Shown piece by piece: positions 26,808 to 36,283 of a DNA stretch of 64,000 nt. The DNA comes from Yinghuangia elevatio. GTDB lineage: Bacteria; Actinomycetota; Actinomycetes; Streptomycetales; Streptomycetaceae. The DNA lies in the NCBI RefSeq assembly GCF_040649515.1, contig NZ_JBEZFP010000020.1, forward strand, positions 25,486-89,485. The letters are read 5' to 3'. Each line of letters opens with the position of its first letter. The first letter of the stretch is position 1. Below the pieces are notes generated by a model. It was not told where the DNA came from, did no database searches, and was given only the letters and a program-made list of their open reading frames with translations. The translations under genes and the position numbers were made by a program.

Positions 26808-27407
26808 ATGGCTTCCGAAGCGTTGCGCCGGGTCTTGTCCGACACCGGTGACCCGGACCCTCGCCCTCTTCCCGACCGGGTGGTGGAACTGCTCTGCAAG
26901 GTCGGGGCTCCACCGCGCCTCGCGGCGCACTTGCGGCTCGTGCACGACGTCGCCTGGCGAATCGTCAGATGGGTCGAACGGGAGTTCCCTGACCTGGAGT
27001 TCGATGCGGAGTCGGTGCTTTTCGGGGCGGCCGTCCACGACATCGGGAAGGCCGTGCACCGGGAGGAACTGTCCGGTCCCGGCCACGCACACGAGCTCGG
27101 CGGCTATGAACTCCTGTGCGATCACGGGGTGGAGGCCGAACTCGCGCGCTTCGCGTGTACGCACGGAACCTGGTCGGAACCTGGCCTGCCGCTCGAGGAC
27201 CTTGTGGTGTGCCTCGCCGACAAGATCTGGAAGGGCGCCCGCATTCCGCTGCTGGAGGACCTGGTCGTCGACCGCCTGGTGTTGTCCGCCGGGGGCCGCG
27301 AGCGCTGGGCCGTGTTCGCCGCTCTCGACGACCTGCTCGACGACATCGCGGCGGACGCGGACCTGCGGCTCGCGTTCCAGGCACGGCACCCGGTGAGCGT
27401 CCGCTGA
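26808..27407 (+). CDS. HD-domain phosphohydrolase-like protein
   Basis: 199 residues from ATG 26808. The HD motif is HDIGKAVHREE (about 76-86), preceded by HLRLVHDVAWRI, which supplies the upstream His, and followed by HGTWSE and CLADKIWKGAR, which supply the downstream Asp. Together these make the metal-binding H...HD...D set. HD proteins hydrolyse phosphoesters or (deoxy)nucleotides; a small stand-alone HD protein like this has no fixed substrate. Confidence 0.87.
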   Translation: MASEALRRVLSDTGDPDPRPLPDRVVELLCKVGAPPRLAAHLRLVHDVAWRIVRWVEREFPDLEFDAESVLFGAAVHDIGKAVHREELSGPGHAHELGGYELLCDHGVEAELARFACTHGTWSEPGLPLEDLVVCLADKIWKGARIPLLEDLVVDRLVLSAGGRERWAVFAALDDLLDDIAADADLRLAFQARHPVSVR

Positions 27408-27548
27408 GGGCCCGTCGGGTGCAACTGGCAAAGTGAGTGACGGGGGTGGCTGACGGGGGTGGCGGATCTGGCATAGGGTCGCCGCGCACGGCGCAAGGCG
27501 CACGGTCTGGTACGGGTCCGAGCACGTGGGCGACGGCGGGGAGTCGGA

Positions 27549-29189
27549 ATGCGGCGGTTGCGTCGCGGGGCGGAGCGGGCTTCGCAGGAGGCGGTTCCCT
27601 CCGGTAGCGCAGATGGCGCAGAGGTCGTGCCCTATGACGCGGGGTTCGGCGGCGACGCGTCCATCGCCAGGTCCCCGGCGACCGGCAGCGTGTTCGGAGT
27701 CGGGGTGGTGCTGCCCTCCATAGGTGGCCCTGCCGCGGACGCTTCCGGCGACGCGTCCGGCGCGTCCGACGCGGCCCCCGGAGGCGCCTCCGGCGGTGCG
27801 GCACGCGGCGCAGTCGGCAGCGGACGGCACGCACGCCCCCGTGGGAACCGCCCGCCGCGATCGTTCCGCACGAGGCTGCGCCGCCGCCGGTTGAGGGTGT
27901 TCGGCGGCGTCGGCCTCGTCGCCGTCCTACTCGGCGGGCTCCTGGCCGCGAGCGTGGCGCTGGCCCCGGTGTTCGGGGGCGGGGACGACGGGCGCAGGCC
28001 GTTCGGTGCCGGGAGCGGCGTACCGGCGGCGGCACCTCCGGACACGGCCGGGTCGGGCTACTTCCGGGTGGAGCAGGGGCAGGACGGCCGTTGGTTGTTC
28101 CGCACGCCCGACGGCCGACCGTTCTACTCGATCGGCGTCAACGCGGTGCGCACCCGGGAGGACCTCGAACGCGGCACCGGACGCTGCCCCTACTGCGAGG
28201 CCGTCGCGAACCGGTTTCCCGACCCGGTGGAGTGGGTCGAGACCACCACGCGGCGCCTGGACGAGTGGGGGTTCAACACGTTGGGCGCGTGGTCGGAGAG
28301 CGACCTGTTCAGCGCGCGGTTCGCGTACACGCCGGTGCTCGACCTGAGTTCGTCGATTCCCGCCGGATCCGCCGCTCGGGACTGGTTCGACCCGGCGTTC
28401 GCCGCGCACGTGGCGGACGTCGTCCGGGTGAAGGCCATGCCGCGCTCGACCGATCCGAATCTGCTCGGCTGGTTCCTGGACGACGAACTGCACTGGGGTC
28501 CCGACGGCGTGGCCCCGACGACCCTCCTGGACGAGTACCTGGCACGACCGGAGGGCACGCCGGGCCGGGCTGCGGCCGAGGCCCGGCGCGGAGATCCCCA
28601 GGGCTTCCTGCAGGACGCGGCGAAGCGGTACTTCGAGGTGACGACGGGCGCGTTGCGGGCGGGGGACCCGAATCACCTGATCCTCGGCGTCCGCGCGACG
28701 TCGCACACCACACCGCCCGAAGTGGTTCGGACGGCCGGGGCGTTCGTGGACGTGTTCTCGGTCAACGCGTACCGTCCGACCCCCGAGGCCGAGGCGGTGT
28801 TCGCGCAGGCGGGCGGCTCGGTGGTGCCGGTGACGCCGGACCTGCGCGACTTCCACACCCTGAGCGGACGCCCGGTGCTGGTCACCGAGTTCTCCTCGCG
28901 CGCGGCGGACGCGGGCGTGCCCAACACGGTGCCCGACGGGCTGCCGGTGGAGGCGACGCAGGACGCCCGGGCCGAACGCTACGGCGAGTACGTGGGCCCG
29001 TTGTTCGCCGCGCCGTGGGTGGTGGGCCACCACTGGTACCGGTACGCCGACTCGCCGCCGGGCGGCCGGGTGCTGCCCGACGACGGGCAGAACAGCAACT
29101 TCGGGCTCGTGTCGGTCGACGACGTGCCCTGGGAGCCGCTGGTCTCGCGCATCGCCGCGACGAACGCCGGGGCCCCGGGCCGCGGGTGA
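27549..29189 (+). CDS. Membrane-anchored TIM-barrel glycoside hydrolase (clan GH-A-like)
   Basis: 546 residues from ATG 27549, after GGGGAG. An N-terminal hydrophilic Gly/Ser-rich region of about 110 residues is followed by arginine-rich sequence and one hydrophobic helix (VFGGVGLVAVLLGGLLAASVAL), so the catalytic part (from about 165) should be outside the cell. RPFYSIGVNAVRT, WGFNTLGAWSES, FLDDELHW (probable acid/base region) and PVLVTEFSSRA (probable nucleophile Glu) follow the order seen in agarase- and GH42/GH5-like clan-A enzymes. The exact family and polysaccharide are not determined. Confidence 0.75.
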   Translation: MRRLRRGAERASQEAVPSGSADGAEVVPYDAGFGGDASIARSPATGSVFGVGVVLPSIGGPAADASGDASGASDAAPGGASGGAARGAVGSGRHARPRGNRPPRSFRTRLRRRRLRVFGGVGLVAVLLGGLLAASVALAPVFGGGDDGRRPFGAGSGVPAAAPPDTAGSGYFRVEQGQDGRWLFRTPDGRPFYSIGVNAVRTREDLERGTGRCPYCEAVANRFPDPVEWVETTTRRLDEWGFNTLGAWSESDLFSARFAYTPVLDLSSSIPAGSAARDWFDPAFAAHVADVVRVKAMPRSTDPNLLGWFLDDELHWGPDGVAPTTLLDEYLARPEGTPGRAAAEARRGDPQGFLQDAAKRYFEVTTGALRAGDPNHLILGVRATSHTTPPEVVRTAGAFVDVFSVNAYRPTPEAEAVFAQAGGSVVPVTPDLRDFHTLSGRPVLVTEFSSRAADAGVPNTVPDGLPVEATQDARAERYGEYVGPLFAAPWVVGHHWYRYADSPPGGRVLPDDGQNSNFGLVSVDDVPWEPLVSRIAATNAGAPGRG

Positions 29190-29209
29190 CTCGCGGTTAG
29201 GATCCCGGT

Positions 29210-29593
29210 ATGACTTCCTTGGTGCGCCATGTGACGTTCGACTGCCGCGATCCGTACGCCCTCGCGGGATTCTGGGCCGAAGCGGTCGGCGGCAAGCGGT
29301 CCGACGAGGACGCGCCGGGCGACGACGAGGTCCTGGTCGAGAACACGTCGGTCGGCCTGCTGTTCATCCGCGTCCCGGAGGGCAAGGAGATCAAGAACCG
29401 CCTGCACCTGGACCTCCAGCCGCAGGACCGCAGCCGCGACGAGGAGGTCGACCGGCTGGTCGCGCTCGGAGCGAAGCTGGCCGACGACCGCCGCCGCCCC
29501 GACGGGACCGGGTGGGCGGTCCTGGCCGACCCCGAGGGCAACGAGTTCTGCGTCGAGCGCAGCGTGGCCGAGCGGTCCGCGACGGGCGGCTGA
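29210..29593 (+). CDS. VOC (glyoxalase-like) family protein
   Basis: 127 residues from ATG 29210. Two beta-alpha-beta-beta-beta units: VRHVTFDCRDPYALAGFWAEAVGG and RLHLDLQPQDRSRDEEVDRLVALGA, ending in ADPEGNEFCVE. This matches the PF18029 glyoxalase-like group of actinobacteria. Metal ligands are plausible (His, Glu) but the reaction is unknown. Confidence 0.88.
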   Translation: MTSLVRHVTFDCRDPYALAGFWAEAVGGKRSDEDAPGDDEVLVENTSVGLLFIRVPEGKEIKNRLHLDLQPQDRSRDEEVDRLVALGAKLADDRRRPDGTGWAVLADPEGNEFCVERSVAERSATGG

Positions 29594-29598
29594 ACGGC

Positions 29599-29691
29599 GT
29601 CTTCAGGCTCCGTCCTGCCCACGCCGCGCCCACGCCACGCCCGCTCCGTGCCCGCTCCGTGCCCGCGCCGCGCGCCGCGGAGCGTGAAGAC
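29599..29691. terminator. Long inverted repeat between convergent genes
   Basis: GTCTTCAGGCTCCG (29599-29612) pairs with CGGAGCGTGAAGAC (29678-29691) at 13 of 14 positions. The roughly 65-nt loop holds the short repeat CGCTCCGTGCC. It lies between the VOC and LLM genes and could terminate both. Confidence 0.45.
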
Positions 29692-29713
29692 CCGACCTCA
29701 CGGGACAGAACGC

Positions 29714-30742
<1,029 letters not shown>

Positions 30743-30820
30743 GGATCACTCCTCCTCGGGCCTGCGCCCGTTTTCGTACCGATGGACGGCCGCCCGCGGA
30801 GCGCCGGGGTTGGCGTCCAC

Positions 30821-30946
30821 GGTCGGCGAACCGCGGTCGGCGTACCGCGGTCGGCGTACCGCGGTCGGCGTACCGCGGTCGGCGTACCGCGGTCGGCGTA
30901 CCGCGGTCGGCGTACCGCGGTCGGCGTACCGCGGTCGGCGTGCCGG
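30821..30946. repeat. 14-bp tandem repeat, about nine units
   Basis: GGTCGGCGTACCGC is repeated nine times end to end at 30821, 30835, 30849 and so on to 30933. The first unit carries AA for TA, and the last is degenerate. Every unit contains GCGGT...ACCGC, so each can fold as a small hairpin. It lies between the aldehyde dehydrogenase stop and the LLM oxidoreductase start, both on the - strand. Confidence 0.92.
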
Positions 30947-32371
30947 TCAGCGCGCCCGGTGGATCACGCGCGTCTCGGTGAAGCCGTAAAGACCCCACGG
31001 TCCGTTCTCCACGCCGATGCCGCTCCACTTTGCCCCGCCGAACGGCTGCGCGGGAGACAGCGACAGGTGCGTGTTGACCCACGCGGTGCCGACGTCGAGG
31101 CGGGCGGCGACGTCGGCGGCGCGGTCGCCGTCGCCGGACCACACCGATCCGCCGAGGCCGAAACGCCCGGCGTTGACGCGCTCGACCGTCGCCTCCAGGT
31201 CGCGGTACGCCACGACCGGCAGCGCCGGGCCGAACTGCTCCTCGTCGACGATGCGCGCGCCGTCCGACAGGCCCGCGAGGACCGTCGGCTCGAAGAAGTA
31301 CCCGCCGCCTTCGCCGACGGTGAGCGCGCTGCCGCCCGCCGCGGCCTTGGCGCCGCCCGCGAGCGCGTCGGCGACCAGGCCGCTGACCCGCTCGTACTGC
31401 GGCCGGTTGTTGACCGGGCCGAGCTGCACGCCTTCGGTGGTGCCCTCGCCGACCTTGACCGCGCGGGCCTGCGCGGCCAGCGCCTCGACGAGGTCGTCGT
31501 GCAGCGCCTCGGGGACGTACACGCGCTTGACCGCGGCGCAGACCTGCCCGTTGTTGGCGAACGCGCTCCAGAAGATCTTCCCGGCGATCGCCGAGACGTC
31601 GGCGTCGTCGAGCACGATCGCGGCGTCGTTGCCGCCCAGTTCGAGGGTCACGCGCTTGAGGTCGGGCGCGGCCGACGCGGCCACGTGCTTGCCGGTCTCG
31701 ACGGACCCGGTGAAGCTGATCTTGCGGGCCAGCGGGTGCGAGGTCATCCAGCGGCCGAGCTCGTCGCCGCCGCTCACCGCGTTGACGACGCCGGCGGGCA
31801 GGACGTCGCGCAGGATCTCGCCGATCAGGAGGGTCGACAGCGGCGTGTACGGGGACGGCTTGATCACCACGGTGTTGCCGGCCCGCAGCGCCGGGGCGAT
31901 CTTCCAGAACGCCATCGTCAGCGGGAAGTTCCACGGGGTGATGGCGGCGACCGGGCCGAGCGGGCGGCGGACCACCTCGACGAGGCTGTTCTCGTCGTCC
32001 TTGATGATCTCGCGCGGCAGCTCCAGGTCGGCGTAGTAGTTCAGCCAGGCGGCGCCGGTGTGCACCTCGCGTACCGCGTCGCCGAGGGGCTTGCCCTGCT
32101 CGGCGGTGAGGATCGGCGCGATGTCGTTCGCGCGCTCGACTATCGCCTTCGCGCACGCGCGCAGCGCCTCGCGGCGGGCGTCCTCGTCGCGCCGCCAGGT
32201 GGTGAAGGCGTTCGCGGCGGCGTCGAACGCGGCGTCGAGCTGCTCGCGCGTGCAGTCCGGGGCCTCGGCGAAGACGGCTCCGGTGGCGGGGTTGACGACA
32301 CCGATCGTGGCGGAAGCGGTCGCGGCGGCTCCGCCGATGGTCATGCCGGGGGCGGTGAGGGCCTGCGTCAT
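30947..32371 (-). CDS. NAD(P)-dependent aldehyde dehydrogenase (aminobutyraldehyde-type)
   Basis: 474 residues from ATG 32371, after GGAGACACCC. The catalytic Glu lies in VTLELGGNDAAIV and the catalytic Cys in NNGQVCAAVKRVYVP. The cofactor motif PWNFPLTMAFWKIAPALRAGNTVVIKPS is complete, as is FTGSVETGKHV. The sequence resembles gamma-aminobutyraldehyde/succinic-semialdehyde-like dehydrogenases of actinobacteria. Oxidises an aldehyde to its acid. The substrate is not established. Confidence 0.9.
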   Translation of the reverse strand: MTQALTAPGMTIGGAAATASATIGVVNPATGAVFAEAPDCTREQLDAAFDAAANAFTTWRRDEDARREALRACAKAIVERANDIAPILTAEQGKPLGDAVREVHTGAAWLNYYADLELPREIIKDDENSLVEVVRRPLGPVAAITPWNFPLTMAFWKIAPALRAGNTVVIKPSPYTPLSTLLIGEILRDVLPAGVVNAVSGGDELGRWMTSHPLARKISFTGSVETGKHVAASAAPDLKRVTLELGGNDAAIVLDDADVSAIAGKIFWSAFANNGQVCAAVKRVYVPEALHDDLVEALAAQARAVKVGEGTTEGVQLGPVNNRPQYERVSGLVADALAGGAKAAAGGSALTVGEGGGYFFEPTVLAGLSDGARIVDEEQFGPALPVVAYRDLEATVERVNAGRFGLGGSVWSGDGDRAADVAARLDVGTAWVNTHLSLSPAQPFGGAKWSGIGVENGPWGLYGFTETRVIHRAR

Positions 32372-32640
32372 GGGTGTCTCCGTTCGCTGGGTGGTGGTGC
32401 GTTCGGCGTGGTCTCCGGGGAGGCCGTGCCGGGTGAGGCAATCGCTGGAGGCGACGATTGCCGCACAGCCGTACGAAGTCCAGAGCGTGCGGTGTGAAGT
32501 CCGCCGGGGCCGACGATTCCCCGGTCGGTGGCCGTCGGTGCAGATCCGTGCCGGTCGGCGCTTCCGAACGGCCCTCGTCCGGCCCGGGTTTTGCTCCCGA
32601 CCGAATGGTCGAATTTCCGTCCTGTCAGTCGGTTCACATC
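32372..32640. other. Divergent intergenic region, upstream part
   Basis: Lies between the divergent aldehyde dehydrogenase and thiolase genes. Apart from the thiolase promoter and operator further right, no gene is apparent. Short frames here lack codon bias and ribosome sites. Confidence 0.5.
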
Positions 32641-32671
32641 TTGACAGCCCGGACCCCGGGCGGGCTAGGGT
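32641..32671 (+). promoter_or_regulatory. Promoter of the thiolase gene
   Basis: TTGACA (32641-32646) and TAGGGT (32666-32671) are spaced by 19 bases and resemble the Streptomyces housekeeping consensus TTGACR/TAGRRT. The spacing is slightly long. The predicted start of transcription falls on the palindrome that follows. Confidence 0.6.
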
Positions 32672-32674
32672 GGG

Positions 32675-32690
32675 TTGAACGATCGTTCAA
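32675..32690. promoter_or_regulatory. Perfect 16-bp palindrome, TetR operator site D
   Basis: TTGAACGATCGTTCAA is fully self-complementary and lies just after the -10 box, over the expected transcription start, an ideal place for repression. Its core TGAACGATCGTTCA fits the consensus YKARCGNNCGYTMR of the other sites. Confidence 0.75.
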
Positions 32691-32719
32691 TAACTCTGCG
32701 TCGAGGGAGACTCCGCCCC

Positions 32720-33910
32720 ATGGCCACCGCAGTGATCGTCGATGCCGTACGCACCGCCTCCGGCAAAGGCAAGCCCGGGGGAGCACTGTCCGGCACGCAC
32801 CCCGTCGCCCTCCTCGCGGACGTGCTCCGGCAGCTGGTCGACCGCAACGACCTCGACCCCGCGCTGATCGACGACGTCATCACCGGATGCGTCTCGCAGG
32901 GCGGCGACCAGGCACTCAACATCGCCCGCAACGCGGTGCTCGCGGCCGGCTTCCCCGAATCCGTGCCGGGCACCACCGTCGACCGGCAGTGCGGGTCCAG
33001 CCAGCAGGCCGCGCACTTCGCCGCGCAGGGCGTGATCGCCGGAGCGTACGACATCGCCATCGCGGCCGGCGTCGAGTCGATGAGCCGGGTGCCCATGGGC
33101 TTCACCGCACAGGGCCGCAACCCGTTCGAACCACTCGCCGCGCGCTACCCGGACGGGCTCGTCCCGCAGGGCTACTCGGCCGAACTGATCGCCGCCCGCT
33201 GGAAGTTCGACCGGGAGACGCTGGACGAGTTCTCCGCGCGATCGCACCGGCTCGCCGCCGAGGCCGCCGCGTCAGGGGCTTTCGACCGCGAGATCGTGCC
33301 GATCCACGTGGTGGGCACGGACGGCACCGACATCGCGTTCACGCGGGACGAGACGGTACGGGCGTCCACCACCACCGAGGGCCTCGCGGGGCTGAAGCCC
33401 GCGTTCTGCAACGAGGCGATGAGCGCCCGCTTCCCCGAGATCAACTGGCACATCACGCCCGGCAATTCATCGCCGCTCACGGACGGCGCCTCCGCGGTGC
33501 TCATCATGAGCGAGGACATGGCGAACCGGCTCGGCCTGACGCCGCGTGCCCGCTTCCACACCTTCGCGGTGACGGGCGACGACCCGCTGCTCATGCTGAC
33601 CGGCGTCATCCCGGCCACGCGCAAGGTCCTGGAACGGTCCGGGCTCTCGATCGACGACATCGACGTCTTCGAGGTCAACGAGGCGTTCGCGCCGGTCCCG
33701 CTGGCCTGGGCCAAGGACACCGGGGCCGACCTGGAGAAGACCAACATCCGGGGCGGCGCGATCGCGATCGGCCACCCGCTCGGCGCGTCCGGCGGCCGGA
33801 TCCTGGCCACGATGCTGGGCGTTCTGGAGTCGACCGGCGGCCGCTACGGCCTCCAGACGATGTGCGAAGGCGGCGGCATGGCCAACGCCACCATCATCGA
33901 ACGCCTTTGA
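32720..33910 (+). CDS. Acetyl-CoA C-acyltransferase (thiolase)
   Basis: 396 residues from ATG 32720. Active-site Cys91 is in VDRQCGSSQQ, His at about 352 in AIGHPLGASGG, and the second Cys at about 382 in MCEGGG. All thiolase residues are present, so the enzyme should cleave 3-ketoacyl-CoA or condense acyl-CoAs. The sequence is of the degradative FadA type. Upstream promoter and palindrome suggest TetR control. The nitronate-monooxygenase-like gene follows in the same direction about 300 bases on. Confidence 0.94.
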   Translation: MATAVIVDAVRTASGKGKPGGALSGTHPVALLADVLRQLVDRNDLDPALIDDVITGCVSQGGDQALNIARNAVLAAGFPESVPGTTVDRQCGSSQQAAHFAAQGVIAGAYDIAIAAGVESMSRVPMGFTAQGRNPFEPLAARYPDGLVPQGYSAELIAARWKFDRETLDEFSARSHRLAAEAAASGAFDREIVPIHVVGTDGTDIAFTRDETVRASTTTEGLAGLKPAFCNEAMSARFPEINWHITPGNSSPLTDGASAVLIMSEDMANRLGLTPRARFHTFAVTGDDPLLMLTGVIPATRKVLERSGLSIDDIDVFEVNEAFAPVPLAWAKDTGADLEKTNIRGGAIAIGHPLGASGGRILATMLGVLESTGGRYGLQTMCEGGGMANATIIERL

Positions 33911-34209
33911 TTCTCTTCGGAGTCGCGCCGACCTGTTCCTGAGCGGCTCCGCACCTGGCCGGTTCGCCGGGTCGGGCGGCACGAGCGGCAATGGGAACGT
34001 GGCGGCGCCGCCGCCCGCCGGGCGGGCATCGCGTGAGGGGACAGGAACGCGGGGGTGCGTGAGGCCGGGGCTCGCGTACCCCCGCTCCCCGTCGGGCCGT
34101 TCGGGTACGTGGTGTGGTCGGCCCGGCGATGCTGTCGTCGGTGTCGTCACTTGTTGTGTCGCCTTGGTGTTGTCGTCTGTAGGGTCCGGCTCCTGTCGAG
34201 GAGGCGCTC

Positions 34210-35358
34210 GTGCGTACACCGGTCACCGAACTGCTGGGCATCGAACTGCCGTTGCTGGCGTTCAGCCACTGCCGCGATGTCGTCGCCGCGGTCACGAACG
34301 CCGGCGGGTTCGGCGTGCTCGGGGCCGCGTCGCACACACCGGAACAACTGGAGCACGAACTCGACTGGATCGACGCCCACGTCGCCGGGCGCCCGTACGG
34401 CGTCGACCTCATCGCGCCCGCCACCTACGCAGGCAAGGGCGAGGGCGGCGATCCGGTGGGACTGTGGGAGCGCATCCCGGCCGCACACCGCGAGTTCGTC
34501 GACGACCTGCTCACCGCACACGGTGTCGAACCGCCCGAACCACCGCCCGTCGGACGCCGACGCCGTCCGGGACTGACCGAGGAACACGCCCGCGACTGCC
34601 TCGACATCGCGTTCGCGCACCCGATCCGACTGATCGCGAACGCGCTCGGCGTCCCGCCGGACTACATGGTCGCGCGCGGCAAGGCCGAAGGGGTGGCCGT
34701 CGCCGCCCTCGTCGGCACCCGCCACCACGCGGTACGCCAGGTCGAGGCCGGCGTCGACCTCATCGTCGCGCAGGGGACCGAGGCGGGCGGGCATGTCGGC
34801 GAAGTGGCGACCATGGTGCTGGTGCCCGAAGTCGTCGACGCCGTGGCCGAGGCCGCGGCGGCGCACGGCGAAGAACCGGTTCCCGTGCTGGCGGCCGGGG
34901 GCATCGTCAACGGCGCCCAGATGGCGGCGGCACTGGCTCTCGGTGCGGCAGGTGTGTGGACCGGATCGGTATGGCTCACCTGCGAGGAGGCCGAGACCGC
35001 GCCCGCCACCAAGGCCAAGTTCGTCGCCGCGACTTCCGGCGACACCGTGCGCTCGCGCTCGCGTACCGGCAAGCCGTGCCGGCAACTTCGTTCGGCGTGG
35101 ACCGAGGCGTGGGACGGGCCGGACGCGCCGCCCGCGCTGCCGATGCCGATCCAGTCCCTGATCAGCGAACCCGCGCTGCGCCGCGTGGACCGGCTCGCGG
35201 AGGGCGGGCACGAGGGGGCGCGGGAGTTGGCGACGTACTTCGTCGGGCAGGGTGTCGGGATGATGAACCGGGTGCGGCCCGCGCGCGAGGTCGTCTACTC
35301 GATGGCCGAGGAGTTCGCCGAGGCCGTCGAGCGCGCGGCGGCGTTCCTGGAGGAGTGA
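34210..35358 (+). CDS. NAD(P)H-dependent flavin oxidoreductase / nitronate-monooxygenase family
   Basis: 382 residues from GTG 34210 with GAGGAGG eight bases upstream. FMN TIM barrel: RDVVAAVTNAGGFGVLGAA, then VAQGTEAGGHVGEVATMVLVPEVVDAV, VPVLAAGGIVNGAQMAAALALGAAGVWTGSVWLT. Contains a basic insert (VGRRRRPGLTEEHARD). The family includes 2-nitropropane dioxygenase-like and enoyl reductase-like flavoenzymes; actinobacterial members of this length occur beside acyl-CoA degradation genes. The actual substrate is unknown. Confidence 0.88.
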   Translation: MRTPVTELLGIELPLLAFSHCRDVVAAVTNAGGFGVLGAASHTPEQLEHELDWIDAHVAGRPYGVDLIAPATYAGKGEGGDPVGLWERIPAAHREFVDDLLTAHGVEPPEPPPVGRRRRPGLTEEHARDCLDIAFAHPIRLIANALGVPPDYMVARGKAEGVAVAALVGTRHHAVRQVEAGVDLIVAQGTEAGGHVGEVATMVLVPEVVDAVAEAAAAHGEEPVPVLAAGGIVNGAQMAAALALGAAGVWTGSVWLTCEEAETAPATKAKFVAATSGDTVRSRSRTGKPCRQLRSAWTEAWDGPDAPPALPMPIQSLISEPALRRVDRLAEGGHEGARELATYFVGQGVGMMNRVRPAREVVYSMAEEFAEAVERAAAFLEE

Positions 35359-35463
35359 GCGTTCCGGGAGCGACCTGTTGCCGAGGACGGCGACGCCGGT
35401 CCGGCGAGGCGGGTGCGGTGCAGGTGCGGGGATGTCGGGTGCGGGATGTCGGCTGCGGCGGAG

Positions 35464-36099
35464 TCAGCCCTTGGGACGGTGGCCGACGCTCGCGAGTGCG
35501 ATCTCGACGTACCGGTCCGCGATCTGCTGGGGCGTCAGCGGGCCGTCGAGCCGGTACCAGTTGGCCACCGCCTGCGCCATCGTGAGCACGGCGCGCCCCG
35601 CATCTACCGGGTACGGCGTGGTGAACTCGCCCATCTCCACCGCGTCGCGGACGCTGGACTGCACCAGCGCTTCCAACTCGTCGCGCAAGCCGATGTAGTG
35701 CGCCCGGTTCTCCGGCTCCAGGCTGCGCGTCTCGGTGTCGAGGAACGCCATCGGCGCGCGGTTGGCCATGTAGAGCACGATGCACTCGACGAGTGACGAG
35801 AAGCGGTCGACCGGGTGGTCGCCGGCCTCGGCCACGGCGGTACGGCAGCGGCCCAGCACCGCGTTCATCGAACCCAGCAGCAATTCGACGAGCAGCGCCT
35901 GCTTGTTCTGGTAGTGGTAGTAGAGCGCCGGCACCGTGACGCCGACGCGGCGCGCGATGTCGCGGACCGTCGTGCCGTGGTAGCCGTGTTCGTCGAAGGC
36001 GTCCAGGGATGCGGCCAGGATCGGCGGCAGCCTGATCGGCTCGTACGTACGCCAGTCGGTGTGGCCGTCGGCCCGCAGATCTGTCACCAGCTCGGCCAT
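35464..36099 (-). CDS. TetR/AcrR family regulator
   Basis: 211 residues from ATG 36099. The HTH is PPILAASLDAFDEHGYHGTTVRDIARRVGVTVPALYYHYQNKQALLVELL, a typical TetR recognition helix. The C-terminal domain, with AMAFLDTETRSLEPENRAHYIGLRDELE and VANWYRLDGPLTPQQIADRYVEIAL, resembles KstR2-like acyl-CoA-sensing regulators. A palindrome upstream (36156-36172) suggests autoregulation. It is convergent to the flavin oxidoreductase gene and is a candidate regulator for the thiolase operator. Confidence 0.9.
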   Translation of the reverse strand: MAELVTDLRADGHTDWRTYEPIRLPPILAASLDAFDEHGYHGTTVRDIARRVGVTVPALYYHYQNKQALLVELLLGSMNAVLGRCRTAVAEAGDHPVDRFSSLVECIVLYMANRAPMAFLDTETRSLEPENRAHYIGLRDELEALVQSSVRDAVEMGEFTTPYPVDAGRAVLTMAQAVANWYRLDGPLTPQQIADRYVEIALASVGHRPKG

Positions 36100-36155
36100 C
36101 GCACGTCCTCCGATTCACCGCTGCCCGCCCGCGACGCGGGGGTTCGGTCGAGAGT

Positions 36156-36172
36156 CTAGCGAGCGTTCGCTA
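36156..36172. promoter_or_regulatory. Predicted TetR operator, site E
   Basis: CTAGCGAGCGTTCGCTA contains TAGCGAGCGTTCGCTA, symmetrical at 14 of 16 positions. Its core fits YKARCGNNCGYTMR. It lies 57 bases upstream of the TetR start, so the regulator may control itself. Confidence 0.6.
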
Positions 36173-36283
36173 CGGGTAGCCGGGGGAGACGGTGTGATCA
36201 AGGTGATCTTTGACGCACCGTCAGACCACGCTACGCGCACCGGGGAGGAGGGCCCAGAGGCGGAGGGACCCGCCGTGAACCCG

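Noticed and set aside
30821..30946. CRISPR array
   Set aside because: The units are 14 bp, directly adjacent and without spacers, and there are no cas genes nearby.
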